Assembly: GCA_958299035.1 (NCBI GenBank)
Contig: CATQJL010000112.1
Coordinates: 68,789,117 to 68,853,116 of the forward strand
Direction of reading: 5' to 3'
DNA: 64,000 bases
DNA from: Cylicocyclus nassatus
Taxonomy: Eukaryota > Nematoda > Chromadorea > Rhabditida > Strongylidae
Shown: piece after piece, positions 1 to 11,400 of the stretch
How positions within the stretch are numbered: the stretch's first letter is position 1
How the letters are laid out: the number at the start of each line of letters is the position of its first letter
The notes under the pieces: generated by a model
The model's database searches: none
Told to the model about the DNA's origin: nothing
The model's input: only the letters and a program-made list of their open reading frames with translations
Program-made: the position numbers and the translations under genes

Positions 1-509
1 TAAGTATGTTTAGCATACTCTTTTGTAAGATCGAAAGAATAGAGATCTTTCATAAGAAACTGCCGAGATCGAAGTAAACCAAATCTAGGAACGTCTAATT
101 ATCAAATATAGACGATGATTGAAGAGCGGAAAATAAGCGTACCTTGGATTCATTTCATCCCTAAATTTCTCCGTAGTCTGATAGATCAACAATGGAAACA
201 TTCGTTTCTTTTGCAAAGGGAGCTGTGCAATCATTTGCGTGCACATCTCTTCAGCTGTAGGCTGCAAACGATGTGTGAGGACTACATGAGAATAAAAACC
301 AAACCGGTACCTGTAAGCACATCTCAACATCATTACGATCTCGAATTTTGAACAGCTCAGATTCCATGCTGTTCCATCGAGCAGCCTTTTCCCATAATAC
401 TTTCGATCCTAGTGTGGGCATGCTGACCTTCATAGCACCCAATGTTTCCAGCTCGATGTCCACTAATCGTGTTAACCTGTCGATGACTCGTTGACCCAAA
501 GGCAGAAAG
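1..509 (-). CDS. pars-2: Mitochondrial-type prolyl-tRNA synthetase, partial (three exons, runs off left edge)
   Basis: Three exons join in frame on the minus strand: 509-311, 261-143 and 84-1 (open at the window edge). They encode class II prolyl-tRNA synthetase core: [11 protein letters not shown], then [17 protein letters not shown] (family CLSPTHEE), [20 protein letters not shown] (family YQ-KFRDE-RPRFGLLR, class II motif 2) and [10 protein letters not shown] (family MKDMYTFD). Splice sites are canonical: acceptors ...TTTCAG, ...TTGCAG and ...CCTAG; donors GTACCG and GTACGC. The enzyme charges tRNA-Pro; these residues build the ATP and proline pocket. The first exon begins one base before a codon, so at least one upstream exon is missing. 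I searched up to about 2 kb and could not find it; a foldback repeat at 760-1625 occupies that stretch. The match to the organellar (pars-2) rather than the cytosolic branch is from remembered motif spacing. Confidence 0.85.
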
Positions 510-759
510 CTGAAATGTATAGATAGATGTCCAGAAAAATTTTAAAATTTTTAAATCTCAAGTAGCTTCATAAATTTAGGTGTTTGAAAGAACACAGAAA
601 TTTTCTTGAAGAGCCCTTCTCTCTTCCCCCCCCCCCCCAAAAAAAAACTTTCGGACCGCCACTGAAGTAATTGTCGTGGATTGGACCCTTACATTCGTCA
701 ACAGCTGCTTGGAGTACAACAGGTGGGGCCGTGAAGCAATAGAAACGTGTGACTAATAA
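510..759. other. Intronic or intergenic sequence, no gene seen
   Basis: AT-rich sequence with a C run near 628 followed by an A run. No exon supplying the missing N-terminus of the prolyl-tRNA synthetase could be recognised here. Confidence 0.5.
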
Positions 760-1625
760 AGGATATTCGTTGACGACAGCCCCGTTTCGTGCATTTACAC
801 CATCACGGGCGTGCCTTTTTGAAGCCTTTCCAGCTTTACAGTAGGCTGCAGCTCGCGGGGTATTCGCAGCTCACAGCATGCCCGTCCTTTAATCTCTTTT
901 TGTTGTTTGAGTATTTCACATCGTTTTTTCTCCTTAAATTTCATTTTAGGCAGTTACACATTCTCATACACGCAAAACCATGCTCCGGAAAGAATCGGGA
1001 GGAATAATGAGTTTTCTTCAAAGTTGCAATGGCGGATATCGTGGCTATGATTGGAAGCGCAATGTTTTTTTTTCAGTTCATAATGATTTGCCTTTTCTTC
1101 TAAAGAGAGACTGCTGTAGTGGCTGTTTCAGCACTTCTACATCAAGGAGACATGTAGGTGTGCTAAAATAAACATTTCAGTGGTCTCATTTGAAGAGAAG
1201 GCATGATAGCCATCACTGCTCATGAAGAAAGCACATTCTTTCCCCTAACTATGCCGGTAGGATAGTTTACGATTCTGAAAATGTTTTTATGGTGTGTAAA
1301 AAGGAGCATGAATTCAATAACTGTACCAAAACTATTTTTCCTGCTCTTTCAGTATCCATCAAAGCAGAACTTGTAGGATGCTCGACGATACAACTTCAAA
1401 GAAAAGGAGAATGAGTATCTGATGAGCAAGTGCCTGAACTGAAGATTTAAAGGGAGAAAAAGATGAGAAAAAGATGAGAAATGCGGAAGAGGTTAAAGGA
1501 CGGGCATGCTGTGAACTGCGAATGCCCAGCGCGCTGTAGCGTACTGTAAAGCTGGAAAGACTTTAAAAAAGCACGCTCGCGATGGTGTAAATGCACGAAA
1601 TGGGGCTGTCGTCAACGAATATCCT
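760..1625. repeat. Foldback element with about 140-bp inverted arms
   Basis: The left arm (about 760-895, starting AGGATATTCGTTGACGACAG) is repeated in reverse complement at about 1491-1625, ending GAATATCCT. Both arms carry the same blocks, such as CATTTACACCATC and CAGCTTTACAGTA, in mirror order. The roughly 600 bp between the arms is unrelated. The open frames inside are by-products of the palindrome. No transposase is present, so this looks like a non-autonomous foldback MITE. Confidence 0.75.
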
Positions 1626-2386
1626 TTAGCCGTGTCTGCGCAATGCTAGTATTGCCTGCAACGATGTGAAACACTGTTTATTATTGGACACTCTCAGTTA
1701 AGTCTACCCAATCTTTAATTCAACTGCCTTGGCGGCTGGAAGGCAGGGCTTTGTGACCTAATTAAGGCCGCTCGCCCGCGACGCAGTCTGCGTCTCTCTC
1801 ACGCGCATGCTCTCTTGAATCAAAGGGTAGCCATCCCTAAACTTTTCGGAATTCAAGATGGTAATGAAACGCAATAGGCCTCTGATGTGAAGCCACACCT
1901 GTGGCTTACCACATCGATACCAATAACGCAGCACATTCAAGCACATACCGTTCATCCCAGTAAAGACAACTACAGCTCATACTAAAAAGGGCTAACTGCC
2001 ACGGATGTTACCAGGGACCACTGAATCTGTACCCCTTAGAGTTGCTCCATTAATATATGTGCGGCAGTACATCAGTTACCCCGAGTGCTGCAGGGTCAGT
2101 ACTCGAGTGGGAGCTCACCATCGCCCAGTTGAGGAACCGCTGATTGATCGAGAAACTAAGGTTGTTGGAAGCCCATCAGCTCACAAGTTGAGTTGTATTG
2201 CTTGGCGCTGAGGTCCCTTCGTGATTAGGCGACGGACTCCCTCAGAGTGACGCTGTCCGGACAATAAGCAACTTGTCTCACCCCAGAACGCAAGTCAAAA
2301 AAATCAAGAATAACACTTGATGATTCATTCTGTAGTAGTCCTGTCTTAAAAGCACAATCATCTGCTAGAGATTTGTCCAAGGACGT
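1626..2386. other. Non-coding sequence, no supported gene
   Basis: No conserved coding block was found. The stretch 2000-2260 is GC-richer than its surroundings and lies next to the LINE fragment, so it may be decayed LINE-derived DNA, but I cannot show that. Confidence 0.4.
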
Positions 2387-2821
2387 TCACTTCTGAGCGG
2401 TTCCATCACGACGTTCATAACAGTGATGAAGAGCAAGAAGATGGATCTTGGTGCACTCCAACTTCATCTGAAATTTTTTCGATTGCCCTGCAGCTGTTTG
2501 CACGTGGCTTGAAGCGTTGTGGTAGATCAACTCTATCCAGTGAACGTACTCCTCTGGTACTATGTGTTTCCGAAAGGTCCACCATATGAATTCATGGGGC
2601 ACCATATCGGAGGCTTTCTCCAGGTCCAGGAAGGTTGCATGCAACCCTTTTTGCTTTTCTCTATATTTTTCCAACACTAGCCGAGCACTGTTATATACAT
2701 ATAGGCGATTCATAGCACGCAAAGACTGCGGACTTAACTGCATCTCTCTGATCGAGCGCTGTTTCGCTTCTCTTACCACCTGGTGTCTCTCCCATGTCCC
2801 AACTATTCTAATCGGACGCAA
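2387..2821 (-). pseudogene. Non-LTR retrotransposon (LINE) reverse transcriptase fragment
   Basis: The minus-strand frame contains LVLEKYREKQKGLHATFLDL followed by EKASDMVPHEFIWW, which match the family pattern LDLEKAFDRVPHEVIW (RT motif A). After that comes a VQTAAGQSKKFQ block like the usual VQ-AAG-S-F. Reverse transcriptase motifs B and C (the YxDD box) are missing, and the frame ends in unrelated sequence, so this is a truncated relic. A short block of the same LINE (SPQSLRAMNRLY here) recurs near 9190-9225 inside an intron of the eIF2B-beta gene. The closest relatives I recall are RTE/hookworm-type LINE copies; the exact clade is not assignable from this piece. Confidence 0.8.
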
Positions 2822-5577
2822 CGGCGCTCAGTCTTCGCGTGTCATGGATCGTGCATACTTAGTACTAATTTCTGGTTTATTAAGATCTATCAGTGACTAA
2901 ATAAATAATGCAATCCGCCCAAGGGCAGCGTCCCGGCAGATTCGCACCCTGAGGAATACAGCTATGGTGGGGTTCGTGATCGCCCACTGACCTCCAGGCG
3001 CAGTCCGGCTGGTTGATGTTCCCGCTGGGCCGAGAAAATGGCCCTTGAACCCGCGCGCGCTCGGCGGCTTCGCTTATTCTTCTGCGGGGGACCCCACGAC
3101 CGCTCTCCTGCATTGTGCATGCTATCCATCGGAAAAAATTACAGGCAGCAGGGTCTTCGTGTCAAAACCTCCCAGCTTTCCATAAAGATTCTCTCCCGAG
3201 CTGCCTTTTGGAAATTGGATAAACGCCCTTAAAACGGTCTTTTCACCCGGTTCAAAGCTCAAATTCGGGTTCTACGTGTCGAAGAAGCCTATAACATGCA
3301 CAAAAATGGAGATACAAAATCTGGCGGGACACTCTTTGAGGTGCGTATAACACATGCGACATTCAAAAAATCGTGACGATGGCGCGACCGCGCGCGACAC
3401 GCACGCACCTTCCGGCAACCGCATTTTCTTGGTTTTAATCTCTATTTAACTGGTTTTTCTGCTTAGGTATAATAATATCTGGACACTGGAAATGACTGAG
3501 CTGAGCGTTGAGGTGATGCCTTTATGTATGAGGATGTCATGCTCTTCTGGGCGCAAAGACCGCAGTCAAATCCGTCGTCACGATTTCATAGACGAACTAC
3601 TGCTCACCTATAGAGTCCGGTTCCTTCTTGATGAATATATCCATGTTGAAGAAGAAGTCGATGCGCTACACTTTTAGTGGTTCCGGGTGAAACGCCACTC
3701 AAAATGAATTTGGACGCCCTAAAGACGACCATGTACAGGCAGACGATGCAGAGAGACCTCTCCGATGCGCCGCAACAGTTTTTCTAAAAGGAACTCGTGA
3801 TGAATCAACATCAATAGTCCATGTCACGGAAATGTTCGCAAATGTTTCCGATTGGGCAACGAAAAAACTGCACTAACAAAGGAGCCTCGACGAGGATCCT
3901 TTGTTGAAAGACAGAACAAGGGTTTTGGAAAAAAGTGCGTAGGTTGAAATTTTTTGGCTGACACGAGTTCTAAGCCAGATTGTCAACCTCTAAATAATAT
4001 GCCAAGCGACTGATACAAAGCAAGACGATGCCAAAAAAAAAAACGCTGGCTGAGTGCTCTAACAAGTGCTCTGGAGGTATCCTCTCATATGCTAGATCTT
4101 CGCGAAGATACTAGAGACGTGACTTGAAAGGATAGTGAATAACCACAGAAGGATCACGGATAATCACCGACCCGTGCGGATTCGGAAAAGGTCTAGTTAA
4201 TGGGCGCCATCTAAACACCCACTAATGATGGGAACTCGCAAAGAAAAAACAATCAATGTATGTGCGATTACTTCAACTGGAAACTAAGGGCCTGACATAA
4301 GTCATCCTCATACCCTTTTGAAACGTAGTCCCATTTGACATGAGATTTCTTAGGGTATACTTCCCTCGCCTTAATCGTCGCGATTTGGCCGAGTCTCAGC
4401 GATATCGCGTCGCTGACTTCAAACGAGCGACGCGAATATATCGCTGAGATTGAACTTCTTTCCTGGAAAATTTCTCGAAAGTTCTTTCAAAATTTATCTT
4501 GCAGAGATGTTCAGAAAGTGATCAAAATCTGCATATCGCAATTTTTGACGTTTTCCTAGCGTGCCGGCCCCAAAAATATCGAATTCACGGAACTCGCTCA
4601 AAAATGTGCTGTTCACGAATATTACAGTCATCCATGCGAAAAGGTTGTTTCGTGAAAGTTGCGGTAGATACATGGTGGCTGATTAAAGTGCAAACCTTCA
4701 CTTTTCGGGGGGTGGGAAGGGGGGGGGGGGGAGAAAGGGTAAACCGAGTGACATCAAGGCAAAGTAAGACCAGTAAGGTTCTCTGTCTTTGCAGATGTCT
4801 GAGGTAAAATATGCTTCACCTCAACTCCGACATCAAAGCGTTACCGTAAAGAGTTTGTGATAATTCTGCTCGCATTACCTGCAGAAGGAACAACTGCGAT
4901 GTTTGATAGTCGCCATAAGAATGATAATCATTGGGCTACATCTCTATTCAAAAGTCTTCTCAATTTTTCGAGTGAAACCTTGTCAAATCGACAATCTACG
5001 CAGTTTTTCTTCTTTGGCTCCGATTTTGCGTAAATATGGACTTTTTGCTCATGTTTTGGGCTAAAATTCATTGACAGATCACTTGTTAAACTAACTTTCG
5101 CGTATCAAAAGCCGCGTAAACCCGTTCCACGTGTCGTTTTTGGAAGACCCATGCATCCGATCCATTCGAAGGTGAATCTAGATGCTGCTAGCGTGCGCTG
5201 TGCAAAAATCTGGCTCAAGACCTCAACCAGACCAGAATTTCTAGCTCGCTCTAAAACTTCGTGACAAGCAGACGTAGTACAGGCCCCGTATAACCCAATT
5301 GCCCACGCGTCGCTTTGAAACCCAACGCGGGCGCGGCTGGAAACGTTTGATCCCAAAGCGCTACAGGCTTTTTTCGAGCGACAATGAGCGCGCGTCCTTT
5401 CCACACATACTTTTTTGAACTTTTGAGGGGGGGGGGCTTTCGTCGAGATATACCTTACATTGACGATAACATTATGAAAGTTAAAGAAAGATTTCTTGGA
5501 ATATAGTGAACGCCGACAGTCGTTCGCGACGACCGCTCGCTTACGTATGTTACGTTTCAGCAGCTGTAGAGATTTGA
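2822..5577. other. Non-coding and repeat-derived sequence, no supported gene
   Basis: No recognisable protein motif was seen. 2900-3120 is GC-rich and could be the other part of the adjacent LINE. A G run lies near 4720. A 167-codon open frame on the minus strand (5608-5105) overlaps the start of the next MITE; it shows no domain I recognise. Confidence 0.4.
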
Positions 5578-5581
5578 TTAA

Positions 5582-5900
5582 AGGCAGCGTCCAGGCAAGT
5601 CTGGACACAGGGGGATCTCACGTGGATAGTAATTTTGGGGTCCTAACTAAACCACCGCCCAACCGGTAGCTCAGGTAGTGCTCTAACGGCTGAGATATCT
5701 CCCTCGAAACTGGACCCCAGGATCGTATTTCGCATGGATTCATGGCGTTACGCGTGCTCGTGCGAAACTGCCATAAATCATGTTAAAAGGATCCTGGGGC
5801 CCAGTTTGGAGGCTTATATCTCAGCCGTTAGAGCACTGAGCTGCCAGTTGGGCGGCGGCTTAGTTAGGATCCCAAAATTACTATCCACGTGAGAATCCCT
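5582..5900. mobile_element. TTAA-target palindromic MITE, family A, right end truncated
   Basis: TTAA at 5578-5581 is followed by AGGCAGCGTCCAGGCA. The element folds back on itself: the left-arm block ACGTGGATAGTAATTTTGG recurs inverted at the right, ending near 5900. The last 30 or so bases of the right terminus, present in copies at 6117 and 55420, are missing. Confidence 0.75.
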
Positions 5901-6116
5901 TGTGGAACACTGCCGAATTTCCGATTTCTAACCACTCTGGCATGAAAATCTCGCAGTAGTTCCGATTGCCAACGTTTTCACTTTCGCAGTAGTGAACAAA
6001 GTCCTGCGGAAGTTCCGGTGATTTGTCTAAGCTGGACGCTGCTTTTAGAGCATACCCAACGTGATCTACAAAAAGATTCTGTGCGCGAAATCAGTGGCAT
6101 GATCACCTTGTCTTAA

Positions 6117-6479
6117 ATGCAGCGTCCAGGCAAATCTGGACATATGGGATTCTGATGTGGAAAGTAATTTCGAAGCCCTAACTAAGACATGCCCAAGCGG
6201 CAGCTCAAATGGTGAACTCACAGTTGAGATATTCGCCTCCAAACTGGACCCCGGATCGTATCGCATGGATTCCTGGCGCGACACGCGTGGTCCTCGCGCG
6301 AAAATGGTGTTTCGCGCCATGAATCCATCTGAATACGATCCCGTGGTCCAGTTTGAAGGCGAATATCTTAACTGTGAACTCAACATTTGAGCTGCCGCTT
6401 GGACAGTGTTTTAGTTAGGGTTCCAAGATTACCCTCCAAGTGAGACTCACATAAGCGCAGATTTGCCCGGACGCTGCAT
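6117..6479. mobile_element. TTAA-target palindromic MITE, family A, complete
   Basis: Flanked by TTAA on both sides (6113-6116 and 6480-6483). Termini are ATGCAGCGTCCAGG and its inverse CCCGGACGCTGCAT. Nearly the whole element is a palindrome, and it holds no real gene. Its right TTAA is also the left TTAA of the next element. Confidence 0.8.
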
Positions 6480-6483
6480 TTAA

Positions 6484-6936
6484 AGGTAGTGTCCGGGCAA
6501 AAACTCGATTTTGAGATTTTGTGCTTACTTGGGCCTATTCGCTACGCTGAATCCGAAAATGCACATTGTAGACCGCGAAAATGGCGAAAAACGGCTCTAA
6601 CACAGGAGGGAAATGAGCAGGTGGGCGGGCTTTCCCCATTGCGAATTCACGTTCCCGGCTTCCGGAGCGACCTTCTCGCTTCCGGTTTCAAGTCAATCAT
6701 TCGCACTTGGCCGGTAGCGATGTTAGAACGGCTAGCGGAATCGAGAAAATCGCTCCGGGAGCAAAGAGCGTGAAATCGCATTGGGGAAAGCCCCGCCCAC
6801 TTGCTGATTTTCCTCCTATATTAGAGCACTTTCTCGCCGTTTTCGCGCTTTCCAATGTGGATTTTCGGATTCAGCAGGCGAATAGGCCCGTATAAGCACA
6901 AAATCTCAAAATCGAGTTTTTGCCCGGACACTGCCT
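6484..6936. mobile_element. TTAA-target palindromic MITE, family B
   Basis: It starts AGGTAGTGTCCGGGCAAAAA and ends with the inverse GCCCGGACACTGCCT, followed by TTGA (a one-base variant of TTAA). Both arms carry ATCGAGTTTT, TTCGCTACGCTGAATCC-like and GGGAAAG-CCCGCCCAC blocks in mirror order. A second copy lies at 39875-40327. The end sequence is shared with family A (AGGCAGYGTCC), so both may use the same transposase. Confidence 0.8.
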
Positions 6937-6940
6937 TTGA

Positions 6941-8436
6941 GCCCAATAGGCTGAGTTTGTGCGAGATCCGGGAACGCGGAACACAGTGCTGGAATGCTAG
7001 CAGTTGATAGTATACCCAAGTAGAACGATTAGCGACTCAGCCGCCGCGATTTCGTCGCTACTTCCGGAAAAGCGACAACTAGAAATTGCGACGATGCAAT
7101 TCGTGATGTAGCCCGACCTTGTGATCATAGAATGAATGATAGTCTTACTGAATAAGAAATTTGCAACAGAACGACAAATGAAAGTGGAAGCGCAATATCT
7201 ATCGAAGCTGGATTTGGAGTTCATACAAACAGGAGAGGAAGTGCTTTGCATTGGTATTCAATCAGGATTATATTTTTTGAGCATATATGAAAAACAGAAT
7301 TTCCATAAATATGTGAACTCGCAGAAATATAGGCTTCATAAAGATCAAGCCATCGTGGGATGTCTCACTAGAGGACTAGTCAAGAGTTGCGCCATAAAAG
7401 CCCCAAAGTTGTTACACTATGATGTGTAATGGTACTGTACATCGTGCTCAGAATTGTTCCCATGGATACCATCAACGTGGCTGCCATAAATCGTTTTGAC
7501 ACCTCAACTCCAGCAAATTTAGGGCGCTTATTCGTAGTTGGCGTGTTGAAACGATCGAAAGGCAGCCACGCTGATTGTTATGGGAGCAATTCTGGGAATG
7601 CACGATACATATGGTCCCAGTGCCGTGTCATAGATTGCCTTTGAACTGTGAACAAGCCATTTGTTCATTTTAGCATTGAAAATGGATTCCGCGCGCTTTG
7701 GAAAGAGTGTGTATCATTGTTTATGTCATTGATGTACAGCATGTACTACATGTATAGGTACATCTTTCGTTTTTGCCCCCTAGAAACGAAGATGAATATC
7801 TTTCTTGGCTTTTGTCCTGAACCCTGAGCACACTACGCAACATAGTGTGCACTGCGGGAGTCCCTAATCGGATCATCGTTTTTTTATATTCAGACGATTA
7901 TTATGTCGCAGTATAGAAAATGCTCAAGGAACACTCTTAAAAAGGTTTAAGATCAAAAGACAGATTTGATGGTAACATAGAGTTAGAAAAATGAGTTTTC
8001 GGGACTAAAAATTACAATCTCAGGATGAGGGAGATGAGAAGAGATCTAGACGACGTGCATAGGTTGCCAAGCGAACCAAGAGTAAACATTGTTGATTCTT
8101 GTGTGAAGAGGACAGCAAACGAGCTTTTCTGAGTGGATGGGGTTTTTTGCAGAAAAGCTGACCCACGGCCATTTCCGTTTGTAATGGGGCAGATGTGCCT
8201 ATTAGGTCATGCTGCTCTTCTGATGCAATGGTGGGTTGTTGTTCCATTCAGACGAAGTGTTATGTTTACTTTGTGGATTAGTTTAAGCTGTTTCTGATAA
8301 TAGATGATATGTGTTTTCTAATTTATGCTTGTGCTTGGTAAAGTCACTAAGTTCGTGCGCAAAAATTCGTCTTGTCAGCTATGCTTATCGCGCATGTACC
8401 AAGTGATACTCTAGTCACACAATACCATTATTGATT
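6941..8436. other. Intergenic sequence with one small foldback
   Basis: No supported gene. A small inverted repeat lies at about 7431-7615, with arms sharing CAGAATTG-TCCCAT and ATCAACGTGGCTGCC in mirror order. A 75-codon minus frame (8247-8020) lies head-to-head with the eIF2B-beta gene, but it has no recognisable motif and no clear splice partner. Confidence 0.45.
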
Positions 8437-8437
8437 C

Positions 8438-8478
8438 AGGTAGACAGGAACATCAGATCCATGAAATTTGAAAAATAG
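8438..8478 (+). promoter_or_regulatory. Putative trans-splice acceptor and 5-codon uORF before eIF2B-beta
   Basis: TTGATTCAG ends at 8439, a good nematode 3' splice site with no obvious upstream donor, 44 bases before the start codon. That suits spliced-leader addition (inference). The leader then contains a tiny uORF at 8461-8478 (ATG, four codons, TAG) ending 5 bases before the main ATG at 8484. Confidence 0.4.
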
Positions 8479-8483
8479 CAATA

Positions 8484-11400
8484 ATGGAGTCTACTAAAGA
8501 TTTGACGGAACTGCGAAAAGCAGTTGTGGCAGGTTTGCGGAGAAAGTGAGTTGTTATCTACCTTGTATGTATTATGAATTTGTAAATTTATCCCGCATAT
8601 GCAAGAGTTCAAATGTTTTTCAGTTTAAAATTTTAGTCCGACTCGTCCTTGCTCATTGGATATAGCCTTGGAAACATTGCAATTTTTGCGCAAAGTCATA
8701 CTGTATGAGAAGTATGAGACGATCACGTGTGTCCATTTTATTCTTGCTTTTTTGGTTTGGTTTTCGAGGAGTTTCTGAATATATTGGCATTCAGAGACGA
8801 AAACACAGTGCAGAAAGCGCAAATTCTGAGCTTCTGCATTGATTTGATCTATGAAACAGTTAGCTCTTTTTCAGTGACCTGCTCACTGCTTTGAATAGCC
8901 ATGGCCGGTGGATTTGTGCTATGGTTCCTACTGAACTAGTCATACGTAATGTTCTGATGATGGTCGCGAAGTTAGCACGAGAGGAAAGCTCACGAGATTC
9001 AGGTGGGAACGTTTTAACTGTTAGCTTCTATTCTAGCAAATCATGTCTTTCTCTCAAATTTGTATCGTCGATTCATGACACGCAAAGACTGGGCGCCGTT
9101 GCGTCCGACGGAGGTAGTTTGTGCTTAGGAGAGACAGCAGACGGTAAGAAAAACGAAAGAGCGCTCGATCACGGAGACGCAGATATGTCCGCAGTCTTTG
9201 CGTGCTGTGAATCGCCTATATCATGGAGCACAAAATTTTCAGGTGAAGCTATATCTGCATTTGACTCACTGAATAAGCTATGGTCAAAAAATGAGGATAA
9301 CATCAATGCTGCTAGCGGAAAGAAGATGAAGAAAGGATTGATCCAAGCAATAAATGAGGTGATTTTAGCGGAGTTCATCTGAGATGTTTATCTTGTTTTC
9401 ATCTGCAGGTATCATCCGAAATGTCCTTGTCATGTGAGAATATCGCAGCTCGAGCTGCTGATCTCGTAAATCCACAAGATGTTCTGATAGTTCATCATCT
9501 TAGCGAGTCTCCGACTTTATCAGCGTTTCTTGCATCTGCAAGGCTTACAAGAAAACATAGAGTGGGTTTATAGCATTTCATAGGTTTTTGAGTTCATTTA
9601 GTCGCTTGACTTTCTGGTCGGTATAATTGTAAGGTTCCTGCTTCAAGACTTTGTCTCCTGCTTAGGAATTAGTTCTACTGATCTATCTCACAAGGAAACG
9701 ATACTCGGTGTCCGCGGCTTTTTGAGATGAGTTGTATACCATTACACTCGTCTTGGAACGCTGATTCCGAATCTGGCTTCCGTTTCTGCTAATCGCTTCA
9801 AAGATGTTGTAAAGGATTGTGTGGGCTTTGGCTGTCCACTGAAATATGTTCAAAGCAGCAGCAGTGACGGTGCGGTGTGATCTAGTGGTTAGCGCGATAG
9901 GCCCATGAGTTGATGCAGACGTAGGTTCGAATCCTTTTGTGTTTTTCAGTTTTGCGTTGCCTCAATAAACCTTCTTTCGCATCTTCGGAGCTAACTGAAC
10001 GCCCTTACTCTTCAAAAAATGTGGAAATTCGGAAAAAATTGACTATTTGCGTTAAAATGTATCCAATGACCATAATTCGAGTGAATCTCAAACAACTTCA
10101 ACTGAGGTAGTGCAAAATAAAAACACAAAGGATTTGAACCTACACCTGTATCAAGTTATGAGGCTATCACACTAACCATTAGACAATAACATGGCGCCGG
10201 TAGAGGCCGTTCTGGTGACCTTACCGTTGGGCGGATAAAGTTGGTTCGAAATTCCTCCATAACTTCCTTCAGAGAAACGATTAGCAGAAACGGAAGTCAG
10301 ATTCGGAATCAGCGTTCGAAGGCGAGTGTAATGGTGTACATCTCGTCTCAAAAGGCCACGGACATTGAGTATCGTTTCCTTGTCAGCCCAAAAATGTAAT
10401 ACTCAGCTCATTTATTTCTCTTCTGATTTATGATTGAATGTCTTCTTCAATGTCGTTTACCCACCTGCTTTTTTTTCGCCATAAATGTATGGATGGAAAT
10501 CTTTGACCTCAAAAATCTTGTGATGGCGCCCAACATTTCATTTCGTTTTATTTCATTCATATGCTCGAGGCGTTCCAAATCAAAAACAATGAAGTGTAGT
10601 CATACATGGAACACAACAGCAACAAAAAGCAAATCACCATGTTGTCCCAAGCCCAGTCTAGACGACTTATTAAGAAGAAGTAGTGTAGTAATAATGGCTT
10701 GCATAAGTTGTATCACGATTGCACAACATCTTGAACCTTTGCGATTTTATGGTAGCGCAACTTTGGGAGAAATGCTTTGCCCTGAGTACGTTTTTCGTTC
10801 GCATCCTCCAAATTGCTCGTGCTTTATCGACACTCAATGTGAGCTTTCGATATTAGACCTCAACTGTTGTTTAGGTCTTGAGTGTCGTACAAAGCAGTGA
10901 GTTTGACTCTACTCCAGAATTCGCTACTCCCATACAATTATGTGATGTCGGAAGCAAGATGTGCGAGGCTACTAAGGTATATTTCTCTTTCACTCTTGTC
11001 GCATCTGTAAAAACAAATAATTTTTCTAGGTATTATTGCCTGGTGCTGCTGTCTTCCCTGATGGATCGTGCCTTGTGCCCGCTGGAGGGTTATCAATTTG
11101 CCTGTCAGCTCAGCGACACTCAGTTCCTGTGTATATCCTTGCAGCCTTCTATAAAGTAGGTTTTCCTTCTTTCCTAAACTCTTTCATCCAGTAAAGGTTT
11201 CTTTTAGATTACCCCATTCTTTGTCCCCGACCCTATGATGGTAAATCCGAATAAAGCGCCAGGCGTTGGATTCTCCCATGCACTCTGTTTTTCTGGTCTC
11301 GTTGAAGTGCCTCGGCCAACTTTCGACCATATTCCGGCTTCTCTTGTTACACTCTACATATCAAATTCTGCATGCATATTACCGTCTCATGTTTACAGGT

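Larger units (their letters stand above)
9690..10383. repeat. ACAAGG-ended foldback element with inverted tRNA-like arms
   Basis: It begins ACAAGGAAACGATACTCGG and ends with the inverse, ...GAGTATCGTTTCCTTGT. The outer arms share GCTGATTCCGAATCTG and ATTACACTCG. The inner parts each hold a tRNA-like sequence in opposite orientation (see 9869 and 10128). The element lies wholly in the eIF2B-beta intron 9562-10874. Related ACAAGG foldbacks are at 33865-34329 and 43135-43595. Confidence 0.75.

Noticed and set aside
5105..5608. 167-codon open frame on the minus strand
   Set aside because: Its start lies inside a palindromic MITE, it has no recognised domain, and a single long frame by chance is plausible in 64 kb.
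9878..9934. A functional tRNA gene
   Set aside because: The A and B boxes are present, but the T-arm and acceptor stems do not pair well, and the sequence is inside a repeat.
10430..10900. 156-codon plus-strand frame
   Set aside because: It lies inside the eIF2B-beta intron 9562-10874 and runs over the exon at 10875 in the wrong frame.
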